Part shown: piece by piece, positions 33,486 through 43,006 of the stretch
Layout of the letters: each line of letters starts with the position of its first letter
Position numbering within the stretch: position 1 is the stretch's first letter
NCBI RefSeq assembly: GCF_043677095.1
Contig: NZ_JBHLJR010000001.1
Span: 806,001-870,000, forward strand
DNA from: Natronococcus roseus
Lineage (GTDB): Archaea; Halobacteriota; Halobacteria; Halobacteriales; Natrialbaceae
Direction of reading: 5' to 3'
DNA length: 64,000 nucleotides
Position numbers and translations under genes: made by a program
The notes under the pieces: generated by a model
What the model was told of the DNA's origin: nothing
Databases searched by the model: none
What the model saw: the letters and a program-made list of their open reading frames with translations, nothing else

Positions 33486-34505
33486 TCAGAATCCCTCCTT
33501 GTACTGTCTGTAGATCACGATCATCGCGAGGATGCCGATGATCCCCGCCGTTACGAACGCGATCGCCGACGCGAGTCCGCGATGCGTGTTGAACGTCTCG
33601 ACGACCATACACGACAGCGACGGCACGACCGTACAGCTCGAGGTGATGTCGATCAGGCCGTAGATTCGCATCGCGTCGATCGTCCGGAAGAGGACGGCGA
33701 TGGCGACGGCGGGCAGAACCAGCGGCAGCGTGATCAGCTTGAACTGCTGCCAGCGGCTCGCGCCGGCGACCCTCGCGACGTCGTAGAGGCTGCGGTCGAC
33801 GCTCTGGAGGCCGGCCAGGATCAGCAGGGCCATGAACGCCGTCGTCTTCCAGATGTCGGCGATGGTAACGATGATCAGGGCGCTCAGCGGATCGTTGAGC
33901 GTGTTCGTCGGCGCGAGGATCCCGACGTTTGCGAGATACTCCGTCAGGAACCCGGTGCTCGGGTGGAACATCAGGTAGAAGATCATCCCCTGGATGACCA
34001 GCGGGATCGCCCACGGGATGATGATGGCGACGCGGACGAGGCGTCGGCCGCGGAACTCCTGATCGAGGATCAGCGCCTGCCCGAACCCGATGACCGTCTC
34101 GAAGAAGACGCTCACGATGGTAAACACGAGCGTCACGACCAGGGCGCTACGGAACCAGCCGCCGACGTGGACGAACGGGAAGCTCGAGGACGTGCTCACG
34201 TCGGGCAGGAACATCGTCGACCCGGGGAAGTCGGGGTCGCGGGCGCCGGTGAACATGTCGACGTAGTTCTGGAGGCCGACGAACTCCGGGTCGCCGGTTC
34301 CCAGCACGTTGACGTACATCGACAGCTCGAACGTCCGCAGGAGCGGATAGAGCGCGATCGCACCCAGGATGACGAATACGGGCGTCAACAGCAGGTACGC
34401 GAACGCGGTTTCGCCGAGATTCTCGAGCCACCGGGTGACCGCGACCAGCGGTCCCGAGCGCCGAGATTCTCGGTTTGCGGTATCCGCCTCTTGTTCCGTA
34501 CTCAT
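33486..34505 (-). CDS. Sugar ABC importer permease (MalF type)
   Basis: A 339-aa six-helix permease with EAA loop SLYDVARVAGASRWQQFKLITLPLVLPAV, preceded by a basic N-terminus (RRSGPLVAVTRWLENLG). It pairs with the MalG-type subunit encoded 1 nt downstream. A long extracellular loop follows the first helix (LGTGDPEFVGLQNYVDMFTG), typical for CUT1 permeases. Confidence 0.92.
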   Translation of the reverse strand: MSTEQEADTANRESRRSGPLVAVTRWLENLGETAFAYLLLTPVFVILGAIALYPLLRTFELSMYVNVLGTGDPEFVGLQNYVDMFTGARDPDFPGSTMFLPDVSTSSSFPFVHVGGWFRSALVVTLVFTIVSVFFETVIGFGQALILDQEFRGRRLVRVAIIIPWAIPLVIQGMIFYLMFHPSTGFLTEYLANVGILAPTNTLNDPLSALIIVTIADIWKTTAFMALLILAGLQSVDRSLYDVARVAGASRWQQFKLITLPLVLPAVAIAVLFRTIDAMRIYGLIDITSSCTVVPSLSCMVVETFNTHRGLASAIAFVTAGIIGILAMIVIYRQYKEGF

Positions 34506-34507
34506 GC

Positions 34508-35986
34508 TTACGACTCGCTTTCTTCGAGCGCTTCCTGAAGATCAGCAGCGGCGTCTTCGGGGCTTACGTCGCCGGCAACGGCCTGATTGAGCTGCTCTGC
34601 GATGATCTCCGCCTGCGACGGCCACTGCTCGGTGACGGGACGAGGCATCGCGTTCTCGCCGGCGACGCGCAGCGTCTCCATGTAGTGACCGATCGGTCCG
34701 ACCTCGTCGGCGTCGGTCGCCTCCTCGTCGTCGAACAGGTCCGGCTTCGGCGGCAGCCAGGCGACGACCTCGAGCATCCCGAGGTTGAAGTCGTCCTCGG
34801 TCATCGCCTGCATGACCTGCACGGCCTCCTCGGTGCGTTCGGAGTTCGGGTTGAGTCCGATGTGCCAGCCACCCTGTGCGGACGTGGTGCCGCCCGCGCC
34901 AGGCTGGGCGGCCTCGTCCTCTTCGACCGCGTAGGGGATCGGCATCGCGCCGAGGTCGTCCTCGTCGTCGAAGGGGTAGTCGTCGTCCTCGAGCGTCCCG
35001 GGAACGATGTACGGCCAGTTGCGCAACATCGCGGCCTGGCCCGACGAGAACGGCTCGCGGGCGCCCTCCTCGTCCCAGGAGGTGATGTCGGTCGGGGCGA
35101 TCCCGGTCGGGTACTCCTCAAGCGTGTCGTCGTCCTGTTCGTCCGCGACGAACGTCCGCATCATCGCGAGGGAGTCGATGAACTCCTCCTCGTCGATGGT
35201 TACAGGACGGTCGCCGACGGGACCGCCGAGGTTGTCCTCGCCGCCGAAGTACGCGCCGCCCCAGGAGGTCATGACCTCGTTGAAGCTACAGCAGGAGGTT
35301 CCCTCGTAGATGTCGAACTGGGTCGCCAGTCCGACCTCCGCGTCCGAGGAGTCGACCATCTCTTCGGTGATCTCGGCCCACTCCTCCCAGCTCATCGGCT
35401 CGGTCTCCCACTCGTCGAAGTCGTCGTCGTCGTAGCCGGCGTCGCGGGCGTAGTTCTTGTTGTAGTACAGGCAGCCGTAGTCCGGGAACAGCGGCAGCGC
35501 CATGAGATCGTCCGTCTCGGGATCGCGGGCCGTGTCGACGAACGCCTCGAAGTACTCCTCGTCGATGAGTTCCAGCGTTTCGTCGTCGAGCTCCTCCGAG
35601 AGGTTCGCGAGGTAGCCGTTCTCGATGAGCACGTTCGTCCAGCCGGTGTCACACATCATGAGGTCCGGCTCGCTCTCGCCGGCCTCGATCAGCTGCGAGT
35701 AGGTGTCTCGCTGGTCGCCGGTGTCGTCCGACTGGGAACTGAAGCTGATCTCGATGTCCTCGTCTAACCCGTTCTCGTAGAGCAGGTCGGGCATCCCGTC
35801 TTCGACGTCGTCGATGGTAGTCGATCCCATCGCGATGACGACGCCCTCGCCGTCGTCGCCGCTGTCGCCGTAGATACAGCCGGCGAGGCTGACCGTCGCG
35901 CCGGTCGCACCGGCCGCGGCGACGAACGTCCGCCGCGAGACGCTGGATTCGGATTCGGTACTCCCCCGTGAATATCTACCACTCAT
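34508..35986 (-). CDS. Sugar ABC importer substrate-binding lipoprotein (492 aa)
   Basis: Tat signal (SRRTFVAAAGATGATVSLAGC) with lipobox, then a family-1 extracellular solute-binding fold: VIAMGSTTIDDVEDGMPDLLYENG, DLMMCDTGWTNVLIENGYL, ALPLFPDYGCLYYNKNYA and AAMLRNWPYIVPG. It captures an oligosaccharide or monosaccharide outside the membrane and delivers it to the MalFG-type permeases encoded 2 nt downstream. It is the first gene of the operon, with a strong TATA box and a palindrome upstream. Confidence 0.92.
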   Translation of the reverse strand: MSGRYSRGSTESESSVSRRTFVAAAGATGATVSLAGCIYGDSGDDGEGVVIAMGSTTIDDVEDGMPDLLYENGLDEDIEISFSSQSDDTGDQRDTYSQLIEAGESEPDLMMCDTGWTNVLIENGYLANLSEELDDETLELIDEEYFEAFVDTARDPETDDLMALPLFPDYGCLYYNKNYARDAGYDDDDFDEWETEPMSWEEWAEITEEMVDSSDAEVGLATQFDIYEGTSCCSFNEVMTSWGGAYFGGEDNLGGPVGDRPVTIDEEEFIDSLAMMRTFVADEQDDDTLEEYPTGIAPTDITSWDEEGAREPFSSGQAAMLRNWPYIVPGTLEDDDYPFDDEDDLGAMPIPYAVEEDEAAQPGAGGTTSAQGGWHIGLNPNSERTEEAVQVMQAMTEDDFNLGMLEVVAWLPPKPDLFDDEEATDADEVGPIGHYMETLRVAGENAMPRPVTEQWPSQAEIIAEQLNQAVAGDVSPEDAAADLQEALEESES

Positions 35987-36010
35987 GAACGAGAATATTG
36001 AATTGTACCT

Positions 36011-36049
36011 ATTTATAATTGCTGGGTTAGTACAACGGCTGTAGTTAAC
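36011..36049 (-). promoter_or_regulatory. TATA box and candidate TrmB operator of the sugar importer operon
   Basis: On the minus strand AATTATAAAT (36020-36011) is centred about 30 nt before the ATG at 35986, an excellent TATA box. Five bases upstream lies GTTAACTACA...TGTACTAAC (36049-36026), an imperfect inverted repeat with half-sites differing by one base in length. Position upstream of BRE/TATA suits an activator; TrmB is the obvious candidate because its gene is next door. Consensus comparison could not be run. Confidence 0.55.
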
Positions 36050-36130
36050 TTCTCTCGGCCGCGCCGAGGAACAAGGCCGAATCGATCCTCGAGCCGCCGC
36101 GATGCGGGCGATCGGTCGTGCCGATCGCGG

Positions 36131-37207
36131 TTACACTGATGGATCGATCCCGATTCGGACCGCCTCGACGTCCTCGATTATCGCTCCCCAACCGCCGACG
36201 GTGTAGCTTTCGGTCCCGCTTTCGAGCGTGAAGCCGGCTTTCCCCGCGAACTGCGTGATCGGTATCGACCCTCCATCGTCGCCGGACGTTCCGGAGTAGG
36301 CGATGTCGGTGATCGTGCCGGAAACGGTGATCTCGCGACCGGTGTCCGTCTCGAACCCCTCGACGGTGGCCTCGACGCGCCGATCGTCCTCGAGCAGCGG
36401 TTCGATCCGACGCAGACACTCGCGGATGTCGACGTAGGTGGTCGGGGGTCGATCGTCCCGCGCCGAGTAGACGGGCTCGTAGACGTCCCAGAGACAGGTG
36501 CTAAAGTACCAGTAGAAGACGTAGGTGTGGGTGCGGTCGTTGACGAGAACGCCGTACTCGTTCGCCGAGTGTCTGTTCGGGGCGAAACACGTCCAGGCTC
36601 GATCGACGAGCGCCACGAACGGTGCAGGGATCCGACGGTACCGAGCCTCGGTACACGTACTGGCGAGGCGTTCGGTCGACGGCAGCGACGACTCCTCGGC
36701 CGTTTCGGGGAACAGACACACCTTGACGTCGGCGCCGTTCTCGCGGGCGGCCTCGAGTGCACCCTCGAGCGCGTCGAACTGGGCGGGAGTGAGTCCGATC
36801 TGCACCTGGTGGTCGGCCGACCGGACGAGTTCGTTCGCCCTGGCCAGGACGGTGTCGAACCGTTTGACGATGCTGACGGCGTGGTCCTCGATGTCGGGAC
36901 GGGTCCATCGGGTTTCGATCTCGTCGGCCGCGCTCTCGAGACGGGTCGCCCGCGACCGGAGGTCCTCGAGGACCTCCGTGGGGTCACGCGCCCGCGCCTG
37001 AAGGCTCTCCTGTTCGTACGTTTCGACGTAGCCGCGTTCCTCGAGCCCCCGGAGCACGTCGTAGATCCGCGGGTCCGGCACCGAACTCGCCTGGGCGACG
37101 TCCGTTGCGGACGCCGAGCCCCGTTCGAGGAGGGTCACGAAGGCGTCGGCCTGGTACGGGGAGAGTCCCGCCTCCTCGAGGGTCGCCACGAGCTCGTCGG
37201 GATTCAT
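36131..37207 (-). CDS. TrmB-family sugar-responsive transcriptional regulator
   Basis: N-terminal winged helix (LSPYQADAFVTLLERGSASATDVAQASSVPDPRIYDVLRGLEE), a coiled linker (DLRSRATRLESAADEIETRW), a central PLD-like ligand domain and the C-terminal TrmB beta domain (EVTVSG-like ITVSGTITDIAYSG, FAGKAGFTLESG, YTVGGWGAIIED). TrmB proteins bind sugars and repress or activate sugar-uptake and glycolytic genes. At 358 aa it is full length. It is the gene directly upstream of the ABC operon on the same strand, 144 nt from the binding-protein start. Confidence 0.93.
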   Translation of the reverse strand: MNPDELVATLEEAGLSPYQADAFVTLLERGSASATDVAQASSVPDPRIYDVLRGLEERGYVETYEQESLQARARDPTEVLEDLRSRATRLESAADEIETRWTRPDIEDHAVSIVKRFDTVLARANELVRSADHQVQIGLTPAQFDALEGALEAARENGADVKVCLFPETAEESSLPSTERLASTCTEARYRRIPAPFVALVDRAWTCFAPNRHSANEYGVLVNDRTHTYVFYWYFSTCLWDVYEPVYSARDDRPPTTYVDIRECLRRIEPLLEDDRRVEATVEGFETDTGREITVSGTITDIAYSGTSGDDGGSIPITQFAGKAGFTLESGTESYTVGGWGAIIEDVEAVRIGIDPSV

Positions 37208-37415
37208 CCGGCGACCACCGGACGGGCCACTCGTCGAACGAATCGATCGGCCGGGAATCCGCGTCGAATGCTCCGCGAGCAGCCATTAGCCCCCCATCGA
37301 ACGCGCCCCCTGTATCGTGTGACCGATCGTCGCATAGCAGTGATATACAACAGTAATTGTAAAAAAGACTCTCGTTGTCGCTACACTGAAGACGATCGGG
37401 TCGGAACGCGACCGT

Positions 37416-38237
37416 ATGACCTCTCTCCTCGAGCGGATTCGACGGCCCGAGTACACCGGTTCGAACCGGTGTTGGCCCTGTACGATCACCAACGGCGCGC
37501 TGGTCGCGGTCGCCGCTACCGCACTCGCTCTGATCCGCCGCCGCCGACTGGCCGCCGCGGTCGGGATCGCCGGACTCGCCTCGATCGGGCTTCGGGGCTA
37601 CGTCATCCCGTACACGCCCCGCTTCGCGCCGCAGCTCGCGGCCGCGCTCTCGCTGGACCCCCACGACGCCGACGAGCCCGGCTCGCTCTCGGGAGTTTCC
37701 GACGGCGACGAGGCCGGCGACGACGCGGTCTCCGGCGAGGGGGTTCTCGCCGCGCTGGTCGAGGCGAACGTCGTCGTTCCCGACGGCGAGGAGCTGCGTC
37801 TCGAGCCCGCGTTCAGATCGGCCTGGCGCGACGAGATGCGGTCGCTTCGCGACGACGACCTCGAGGCACTCGCCCGGCTCGCCGATCGACACACGGCGCC
37901 CGAAACCGACGTGTGGGTCGGGAGCAGCTTCGGTCGGTCCTACCTCGTCCTGCAGGGCGAGGCCGGCGGCATCGTCACCCTCCGTCGAGAGATCGCGGTC
38001 GCCGAACTCGGCGCTGCACGCGCCCTCGAGTCGCGGGCCGACGACCCCGCGATCCGGCGCGCGGCCGGCCGACCGCTGCGCTCGCTGCTCGAGACGTGTC
38101 CGCTCTGTGAGGGTACCCTGGAGATCACGCAGGCTGCCTGCTGCGGCGAGGTTACGCCGATCGGATCGCTACCCTCGGAGAAGCTGTACTGCCCGGACTG
38201 TAACGTCCGGCTGTTTACGTTCGATCGGGAGCAGTAG
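37416..38237 (+). CDS. Membrane-anchored protein with C-terminal zinc ribbon (273 aa)
   Basis: Two hydrophobic helices near the N-terminus (about residues 28-40 and 46-64, after NRCWPCTITNGAL) and a soluble middle that looks alpha/beta, then cysteine pairs CPLC, CC and CPDC (residues 228-264) that probably bind one or two zinc ions. A CxxC near the N-terminus (CWPC) is also present. The function is not known; the pattern CWPCT-N is recalled from haloarchaeal hypotheticals. It is divergent from trmB and convergent with the PfkB kinase gene. Confidence 0.65.
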   Translation: MTSLLERIRRPEYTGSNRCWPCTITNGALVAVAATALALIRRRRLAAAVGIAGLASIGLRGYVIPYTPRFAPQLAAALSLDPHDADEPGSLSGVSDGDEAGDDAVSGEGVLAALVEANVVVPDGEELRLEPAFRSAWRDEMRSLRDDDLEALARLADRHTAPETDVWVGSSFGRSYLVLQGEAGGIVTLRREIAVAELGAARALESRADDPAIRRAAGRPLRSLLETCPLCEGTLEITQAACCGEVTPIGSLPSEKLYCPDCNVRLFTFDREQ

Positions 38238-38239
38238 CG

Positions 38240-39199
38240 CTACTCGGCGTCTCTGATCGCCCGAACCGCCTCGCGATCCGGCAGCGCCGTCATCGCGCCC
38301 GCGGCCGTCGTTGCCGTCGCGCCGACGGCGTTGGCGAACGCGAGCGTCTCCTCGAGATCGTCCCCGTCGGAGAGCGACGCGATCGCGCCGGCGACGAAGG
38401 CGTCGCCCGCTCCCGTCGTGTCGACGACGTCCGCTTCGTACCCGGGGTGGCTGGCAGTTCCGGACCACGGCGCGTCCTCGTCGGCGACGGCGAGCGCGCC
38501 CTCGCCGCCGCGAGTCGCGAGAACCGTCGACGGTCCCGCCTCGAGAGCCAGGACGTCCCGGGCCATCCCTTCGACGTCGTCGCCGGCGAACCCGAGCGCC
38601 TCGAGCTCCTCCTCGGCGGCCTTCAGCACGTCGACGTGTGCGAGGGCCTCGCGAACGACCTCGCAAAACTCGTCGTCGTCGGGCCACAGCTCCGGTCTGG
38701 CGTTGGGATCGAACGAGACCGTACAGTCGTTGGCGGCGGCCCGCTCGAGCAGGTCAAGCGTCGCCTCCCGCGAGGAGCCACTGGAGAGGGCGACCCCGCC
38801 GGCGTGGACCCACTCGAGTTCTTCGAGTACCGCGTCGTCGATTCGGCCGGGCTCGAGGCGGGTGTCGGCGGTGTCGTCCCGGTAGAACGAGAACTCCCGA
38901 TCTCCCGTCTCGTCGTGGGTGACGAACGCGAGCGTCGTCTTCGCGTCGGGATCGCGATCGAGAAAGCGATCCGGGAGGCCGTGTTCGTCGAGGGTTTCGA
39001 CGAGGTAGCGGCCGAACGGGTCCTCGCCGACGCGGGTCCAGAACAGCGGCGTCCGCTCGAGGCGCTCGAGCGCGACGGCGACGTTCGCGGGCGCGCCGCC
39101 GGCCCGTCGGTCGAAGCGCTCGACGCTCGAGATCGGCCCCGGATGCTCGGGGAGAAAGTCGATCAGCGTCTCGCCGGCGACCAGAATGTCGCGAGTCAT
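38240..39199 (-). CDS. PfkB-family sugar kinase
   Basis: A 319-aa ribokinase-fold enzyme: GGAPANVAVALERL near the N-terminus, AGGVALSSGSSREATLDL, and the C-terminal catalytic motif DTTGAGDAFVAGAIASL with the general base Asp. PfkB members phosphorylate fructose, 2-keto-3-deoxygluconate and related sugars; VGEDPFGRYLVETLDEHGLPD resembles fructokinases. In haloarchaea the KDG kinase of the semi-phosphorylative pathway is a PfkB protein. It belongs to the sugar island but is not in the importer operon. Confidence 0.9.
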   Translation of the reverse strand: MTRDILVAGETLIDFLPEHPGPISSVERFDRRAGGAPANVAVALERLERTPLFWTRVGEDPFGRYLVETLDEHGLPDRFLDRDPDAKTTLAFVTHDETGDREFSFYRDDTADTRLEPGRIDDAVLEELEWVHAGGVALSSGSSREATLDLLERAAANDCTVSFDPNARPELWPDDDEFCEVVREALAHVDVLKAAEEELEALGFAGDDVEGMARDVLALEAGPSTVLATRGGEGALAVADEDAPWSGTASHPGYEADVVDTTGAGDAFVAGAIASLSDGDDLEETLAFANAVGATATTAAGAMTALPDREAVRAIRDAE

Positions 39200-39251
39200 G
39201 TGCCCCCGTTCGTCCGCCGGGTGATAATGTGTTGCGAAGCGGGGCGCCCGG

Positions 39252-40676
39252 TCAGAAGATCAGTAGCAGGCCGATCACGACGACCGAGACGTACGCCGTG
39301 ACGACGGCGGCGTAGGTCGCGAACTCCCGCCAGTCGAAGCCGTAGATCGAGAGCACGCTGGCGAAGAGGAACGCGAGCCAGAGGTTCGAGACGCCGGCGC
39401 CGTACATCGTCGCGACCAGCGCGGGCACGCCGTCGATTCCCGCCGCCGCCACCGCGGGCCCCTGGAGCAGCCAGAGCGAACCGGGGTCGGGCACCAGCAG
39501 GCCGAGCGCGAACGCGGCGACGTAGGAGCCGACGTACGGCAGCCCGGTCGCCGCCAACGCGTCGCCAAGTGGCGCGTACAGCGCCGCCTCCGTCAACAGC
39601 GCGAACGTCGCCGCGTACAGCAGGAACGGGATCGCCATGTGGTTGGCCCACCGCGTCGCGTCCTCGGTCTTCTCGCGAAACGCCATCGGCGGCCCCTGCA
39701 CGGCGAGTCCGACCACGACCAGGCCGAACGCCAGCCAGGGCAGGGTCAACGCGCCGCCGGTACCGAAGTGCCACCCCAGCGAGGCGATCCCGATCGCGAC
39801 GATGATCCACGTGAGCGACTCGGCGTTCTCGAGGCGGTCCCCGGGCTCCCAGTCGACGGGATCGCGAACGGGCGCGTAGTGGTCGAAGGTCTCGCTGATC
39901 GAGCCCTCGAGGATCCGATCCCGGTCCTCAAGCGGTTCGATCTCGCCGTCGTCGTCGGGCGCTAGCCACACCAGCAAGAGCGGCAGCGTCAGGACGAACA
40001 GTATCGTTGGAGCGAGGTTCGCCGGGTGGAGGAGGAACTCGCTCATCCCGATCGTCCCGGCGTCGTCGACCATGAAGTTCGCCAGTCCGGTGTCGTCGGC
40101 CGCGATCAGGGCGCCGGGGCTCGAGGGCCCCTGGTTGGCGACGACCAGCGCCAGCAGCCCGCCGGTCAGCACCGACGGGTAGTGAACCGCGGTGCCGCTC
40201 TCGCGGGCGCGCCGACAGAGCCGCTGGCCCAGCAGGATGCCGCCGATCAGGCCCAGCGCCCAGTTGAGCCAGCCGAGCGCGAGCGAGACGGTCGCCGTCG
40301 CGTAGATCACGCCCGCCTGACTCGTCGGCAGCGAGGCCGCGAGCCGGTCGAAGGCGGCGCCGACCCGCGGCGACTCGACGGCCGAGGCGCTGAGGATCCA
40401 GTAGAGGAGCAACAGCATGTGCAACGCGAACAGGTCGTAGACGTAGAACCCGCCGCCGAGCAGCTCGAGCTGGGTCGTCGCCTCGAGTTCGGGGACAGTG
40501 ACGACGATCGCGAGGACGGCCAGCAACAGCGCGCCGACCAGCGACTCGGGGAAGTACTTCCCGAACGTCGGAACGAACGCGGTCCGGAGGTCGGTCTCGC
40601 TTTCGCGGTCGGCCTCGGCAGTGTCGGCCCCGTCGGCGGGCAGTTCGTTCTCCGCCGAGGTTGGCTCTCCCGCCAT
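39252..40676 (-). CDS. Short-chain fatty-acid transporter family (AtoE-like), paralogue 1
   Basis: A 474-aa protein with about 12 membrane helices resembling the AtoE/TIGR00366 family: LGLIGGILLGQRLCRRARESG, VHYPSVLTGGLLALVVANQGPSSPGAL, FALGLLVPDPGSLWLLQGPAVAAA. The acidic N-terminus (TSAENELPADGADTAEAD) is cytoplasmic. I start at the ATG at 40676; a GTG at 40685 would overlap the upstream stop by 4 nt and is also possible. Substrate could be acetoacetate, butyrate or another small organic acid. Confidence 0.82.
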   Translation of the reverse strand: MAGEPTSAENELPADGADTAEADRESETDLRTAFVPTFGKYFPESLVGALLLAVLAIVVTVPELEATTQLELLGGGFYVYDLFALHMLLLLYWILSASAVESPRVGAAFDRLAASLPTSQAGVIYATATVSLALGWLNWALGLIGGILLGQRLCRRARESGTAVHYPSVLTGGLLALVVANQGPSSPGALIAADDTGLANFMVDDAGTIGMSEFLLHPANLAPTILFVLTLPLLLVWLAPDDDGEIEPLEDRDRILEGSISETFDHYAPVRDPVDWEPGDRLENAESLTWIIVAIGIASLGWHFGTGGALTLPWLAFGLVVVGLAVQGPPMAFREKTEDATRWANHMAIPFLLYAATFALLTEAALYAPLGDALAATGLPYVGSYVAAFALGLLVPDPGSLWLLQGPAVAAAGIDGVPALVATMYGAGVSNLWLAFLFASVLSIYGFDWREFATYAAVVTAYVSVVVIGLLLIF

Positions 40677-40681
40677 CGGGA

Positions 40682-42097
40682 TCACCCGAGCACCCCGATC
40701 ATGAGCGCACCGGTCCCCATCACGACCCCCGAGAAGACGAACAGCACGGCGACGTAGCCCATCATATCACGGATGGTGAGTCCGGCGATCCCGAGCACCG
40801 GGATCGCCCAGAACGGCTGGATCATGTTCGTCCACTGGTCGCCCATCGCGAACGCGATCATCATGTGGTTCATCTCGGTGCCCTCGATCGACTGGGTCGC
40901 CGAGGCGTAGATCTCGCCCATGACGACCCACTGCCCGCCCCCGGAGGGGACAAAGAAGTTGACGATCCCGCCGGAGACGAACACGAGCGCGTACCACGTC
41001 GTGTCGGTGGCGTACTGGGCGGCCGTGTTCGCGATCAGTTCGACAAGCCCCGAGAACACCATGATCCCCATGATCCCGCCGTAGAACTGGAACTGGATGA
41101 TGATCTGGCTGGCCCCGCGAATCGCCTCGTGGAAGACGTCGATGTAGCTTCGCAGCGACATGTGTGCAAGAAAACCCAGCCCGAACATCGCCGTGATGAG
41201 GACGTTGATGTCGAGGACGTCCATGAACGGCTGGGTCGAGAACAGATAGAGGAGGTAGGCCCAGATAGCGGCGCCGACGCCGACACAGACCAGCGTGCTG
41301 TCGAGCACGGCCGCCTTGAGCCGCGAGTCCCGCAGCCGGTGGGGGCGCTCGCCGACGTCGCCGCCCTGCGCGCCCTCGCCGCGGGCGGCCCGCAGCTTCT
41401 CCTCGGGGACGGTCGTGACGTTCTCCCGATCGGGCGCCATCAGCGGCATGAGGACGACGACGACCGCGACGATGGCGGCGATCATCACGAGATTGATCGG
41501 GTGGAAGATCGTCTCAGAGACCGGGATGACGCCCATCGTCTCCTCGGCGAAGTGGCCGTCGGTCGCGACGAGCAACAGCGCGGCGCCGGACAGCCCCTGG
41601 TGCCAGGGCAACAGCCCCGCGTAAGCCGTCGCGACCAGTAGCGGGTAGTGGACGTCCGTTCCCTGTTCGGCCATCGCGATCCCGACCTCCCGGGCCAGGA
41701 TCGCACCGGCGACGAGGACGACCCCCCAGTGGAAGAGTCCGAACAGCTGACCACAGAGCGCGACGACGAAGATTGCCTGGGTCTGACTGTTCGGGACCGA
41801 GGCGATCCGCCGGAGCCCACGCTTGATCGGCGGCGAGTCGGCGAGTGCCCATCCCGTTAACAGGGCGAGGGAGGCCTGCGTCGAGAACGTGATGACCTCC
41901 CAGAACCCCTCTCCCCAGTGGGTCGCGACGCCGACCGGCCCCTCGTCGGTGACGACCACCGCGATGACCATCGTCAGCAGCGTCAACAGTAGCGCGAAGA
42001 TGAACGCGTCGGGTAGAAACCGCTTGATCAATCTGCTCGAGACGTCGCCCAATTGCGTGAAAAAGCGCCCGACGACGCCGGACCCTATTGTACTCAT
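40682..42097 (-). CDS. Short-chain fatty-acid transporter family (AtoE), paralogue 2
   Basis: A 471-aa polytopic protein with AtoE features: FHWGVVLVAGAILAREVG, TDVHYPLLVATAYAGLLPWHQGLSGAALLLVAT, FQFYGGIMGIMV, and the hallmark FFVPSGGGQWVVMGEIYAS followed by QPFWAIPVLGIAGL. It imports short-chain fatty acids with protons. The start at 42097 (MSTIGSGVVGRFF) is favoured over a start 12 residues earlier. The following paralogue starts 5 nt after its stop, so the two are one operon. Confidence 0.9.
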   Translation of the reverse strand: MSTIGSGVVGRFFTQLGDVSSRLIKRFLPDAFIFALLLTLLTMVIAVVVTDEGPVGVATHWGEGFWEVITFSTQASLALLTGWALADSPPIKRGLRRIASVPNSQTQAIFVVALCGQLFGLFHWGVVLVAGAILAREVGIAMAEQGTDVHYPLLVATAYAGLLPWHQGLSGAALLLVATDGHFAEETMGVIPVSETIFHPINLVMIAAIVAVVVVLMPLMAPDRENVTTVPEEKLRAARGEGAQGGDVGERPHRLRDSRLKAAVLDSTLVCVGVGAAIWAYLLYLFSTQPFMDVLDINVLITAMFGLGFLAHMSLRSYIDVFHEAIRGASQIIIQFQFYGGIMGIMVFSGLVELIANTAAQYATDTTWYALVFVSGGIVNFFVPSGGGQWVVMGEIYASATQSIEGTEMNHMMIAFAMGDQWTNMIQPFWAIPVLGIAGLTIRDMMGYVAVLFVFSGVVMGTGALMIGVLG

Positions 42098-42269
42098 CGT
42101 TCGCTCCGGACGGCCGCCTTCCGAGTCCACCACGCGGAACCGGCTCGACGATAGCGATCGTGATTCGGCACTGTCATCTGTTTGCTACCGTCTCACGGAG
42201 CCGGAAAAAGGTGCAGCCTGATTCGGAGTGTTGCCGGCTCTCCGATCCGAAATTGGCGGGACGTCCGAC

Positions 42270-42884
42270 CTACTCGAACCCGCCTCGGTGGGTGATCTCC
42301 TCGAGCCGTTTGCGACCGCTCGGCTCCTCGCGCTCCCGGAGCTTCTCGGGCAGCGTCTCGGGCGACGCGCGCTCGCCGATCGCACACATCGCCTCGACCT
42401 CGTACTCCTCGGGGACGTCGAGTTCCTCGGCCGCGCGCTCGTAGTCGAAGCCCGCCAGCCCGTGGACGGCCAGCCCGCGGCGAGCGCCCTCGAGCGCGAG
42501 GTTCTGCCAGGCGGCGCCGGTGTCGAAGGAGTGGACGGGCGCGGGCTCGCCGTTGTGGTCGAAGGTGGTCTTCGAGACGATCACGACGAGGACGGCCGCG
42601 TCGGTCGCCCACTCTTCGTTGCCGCCCAGCAGCAGGTCGGCGAAGGTGTCCCACTCCTCGTCCTCGCGGCTCGCGTAGCAAAAGCGCCAGTGCTGGTTGT
42701 TGTATGCCGAGGGCGCCCACCGGGCGGCCTCGAACAGCGGCAGGTACTCCGCTTCCTCGAGCGGTTCGCCGGTCATCGCGCGCGGCGACCAGCGGTTGAC
42801 GAACAGCGGGTCGATCTCGTGGTCGGGCTCGCGGTGGTCGGCGACCTCGTCTCGGATCTCGCGTTTCTCGACGAACTCCTGCAT
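42270..42884 (-). CDS. Nitroreductase-family FMN oxidoreductase
   Basis: A 204-aa flavoprotein: VNRWSPRAMTGEPL and ARWAPSAYNNQHWRFCYA are the FMN-binding helix and loop of the family, DTGAAWQNLALEGARRGLAVHGLAGFDY the second FMN region, and PEKLREREEPSGRKRLEEI the C-terminus. It reduces nitro, quinone or enone compounds with NAD(P)H. I start at MQEFVEKREI (42884), since a further upstream start (42911) has a weaker N-terminus. Not visibly linked to its neighbours. Confidence 0.9.
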   Translation of the reverse strand: MQEFVEKREIRDEVADHREPDHEIDPLFVNRWSPRAMTGEPLEEAEYLPLFEAARWAPSAYNNQHWRFCYASREDEEWDTFADLLLGGNEEWATDAAVLVVIVSKTTFDHNGEPAPVHSFDTGAAWQNLALEGARRGLAVHGLAGFDYERAAEELDVPEEYEVEAMCAIGERASPETLPEKLREREEPSGRKRLEEITHRGGFE

Positions 42885-43006
42885 ACTCGAGGGAAGACGC
42901 TCGCGACACATGACCGTTCCCGGACGCTCGAGTCACCCGGTGACGGTCACGTCGTCGGAACGCGTTCACGGTTGTCTCGCCACCTGTTACCGCTGGTCGA
43001 GCCGCC

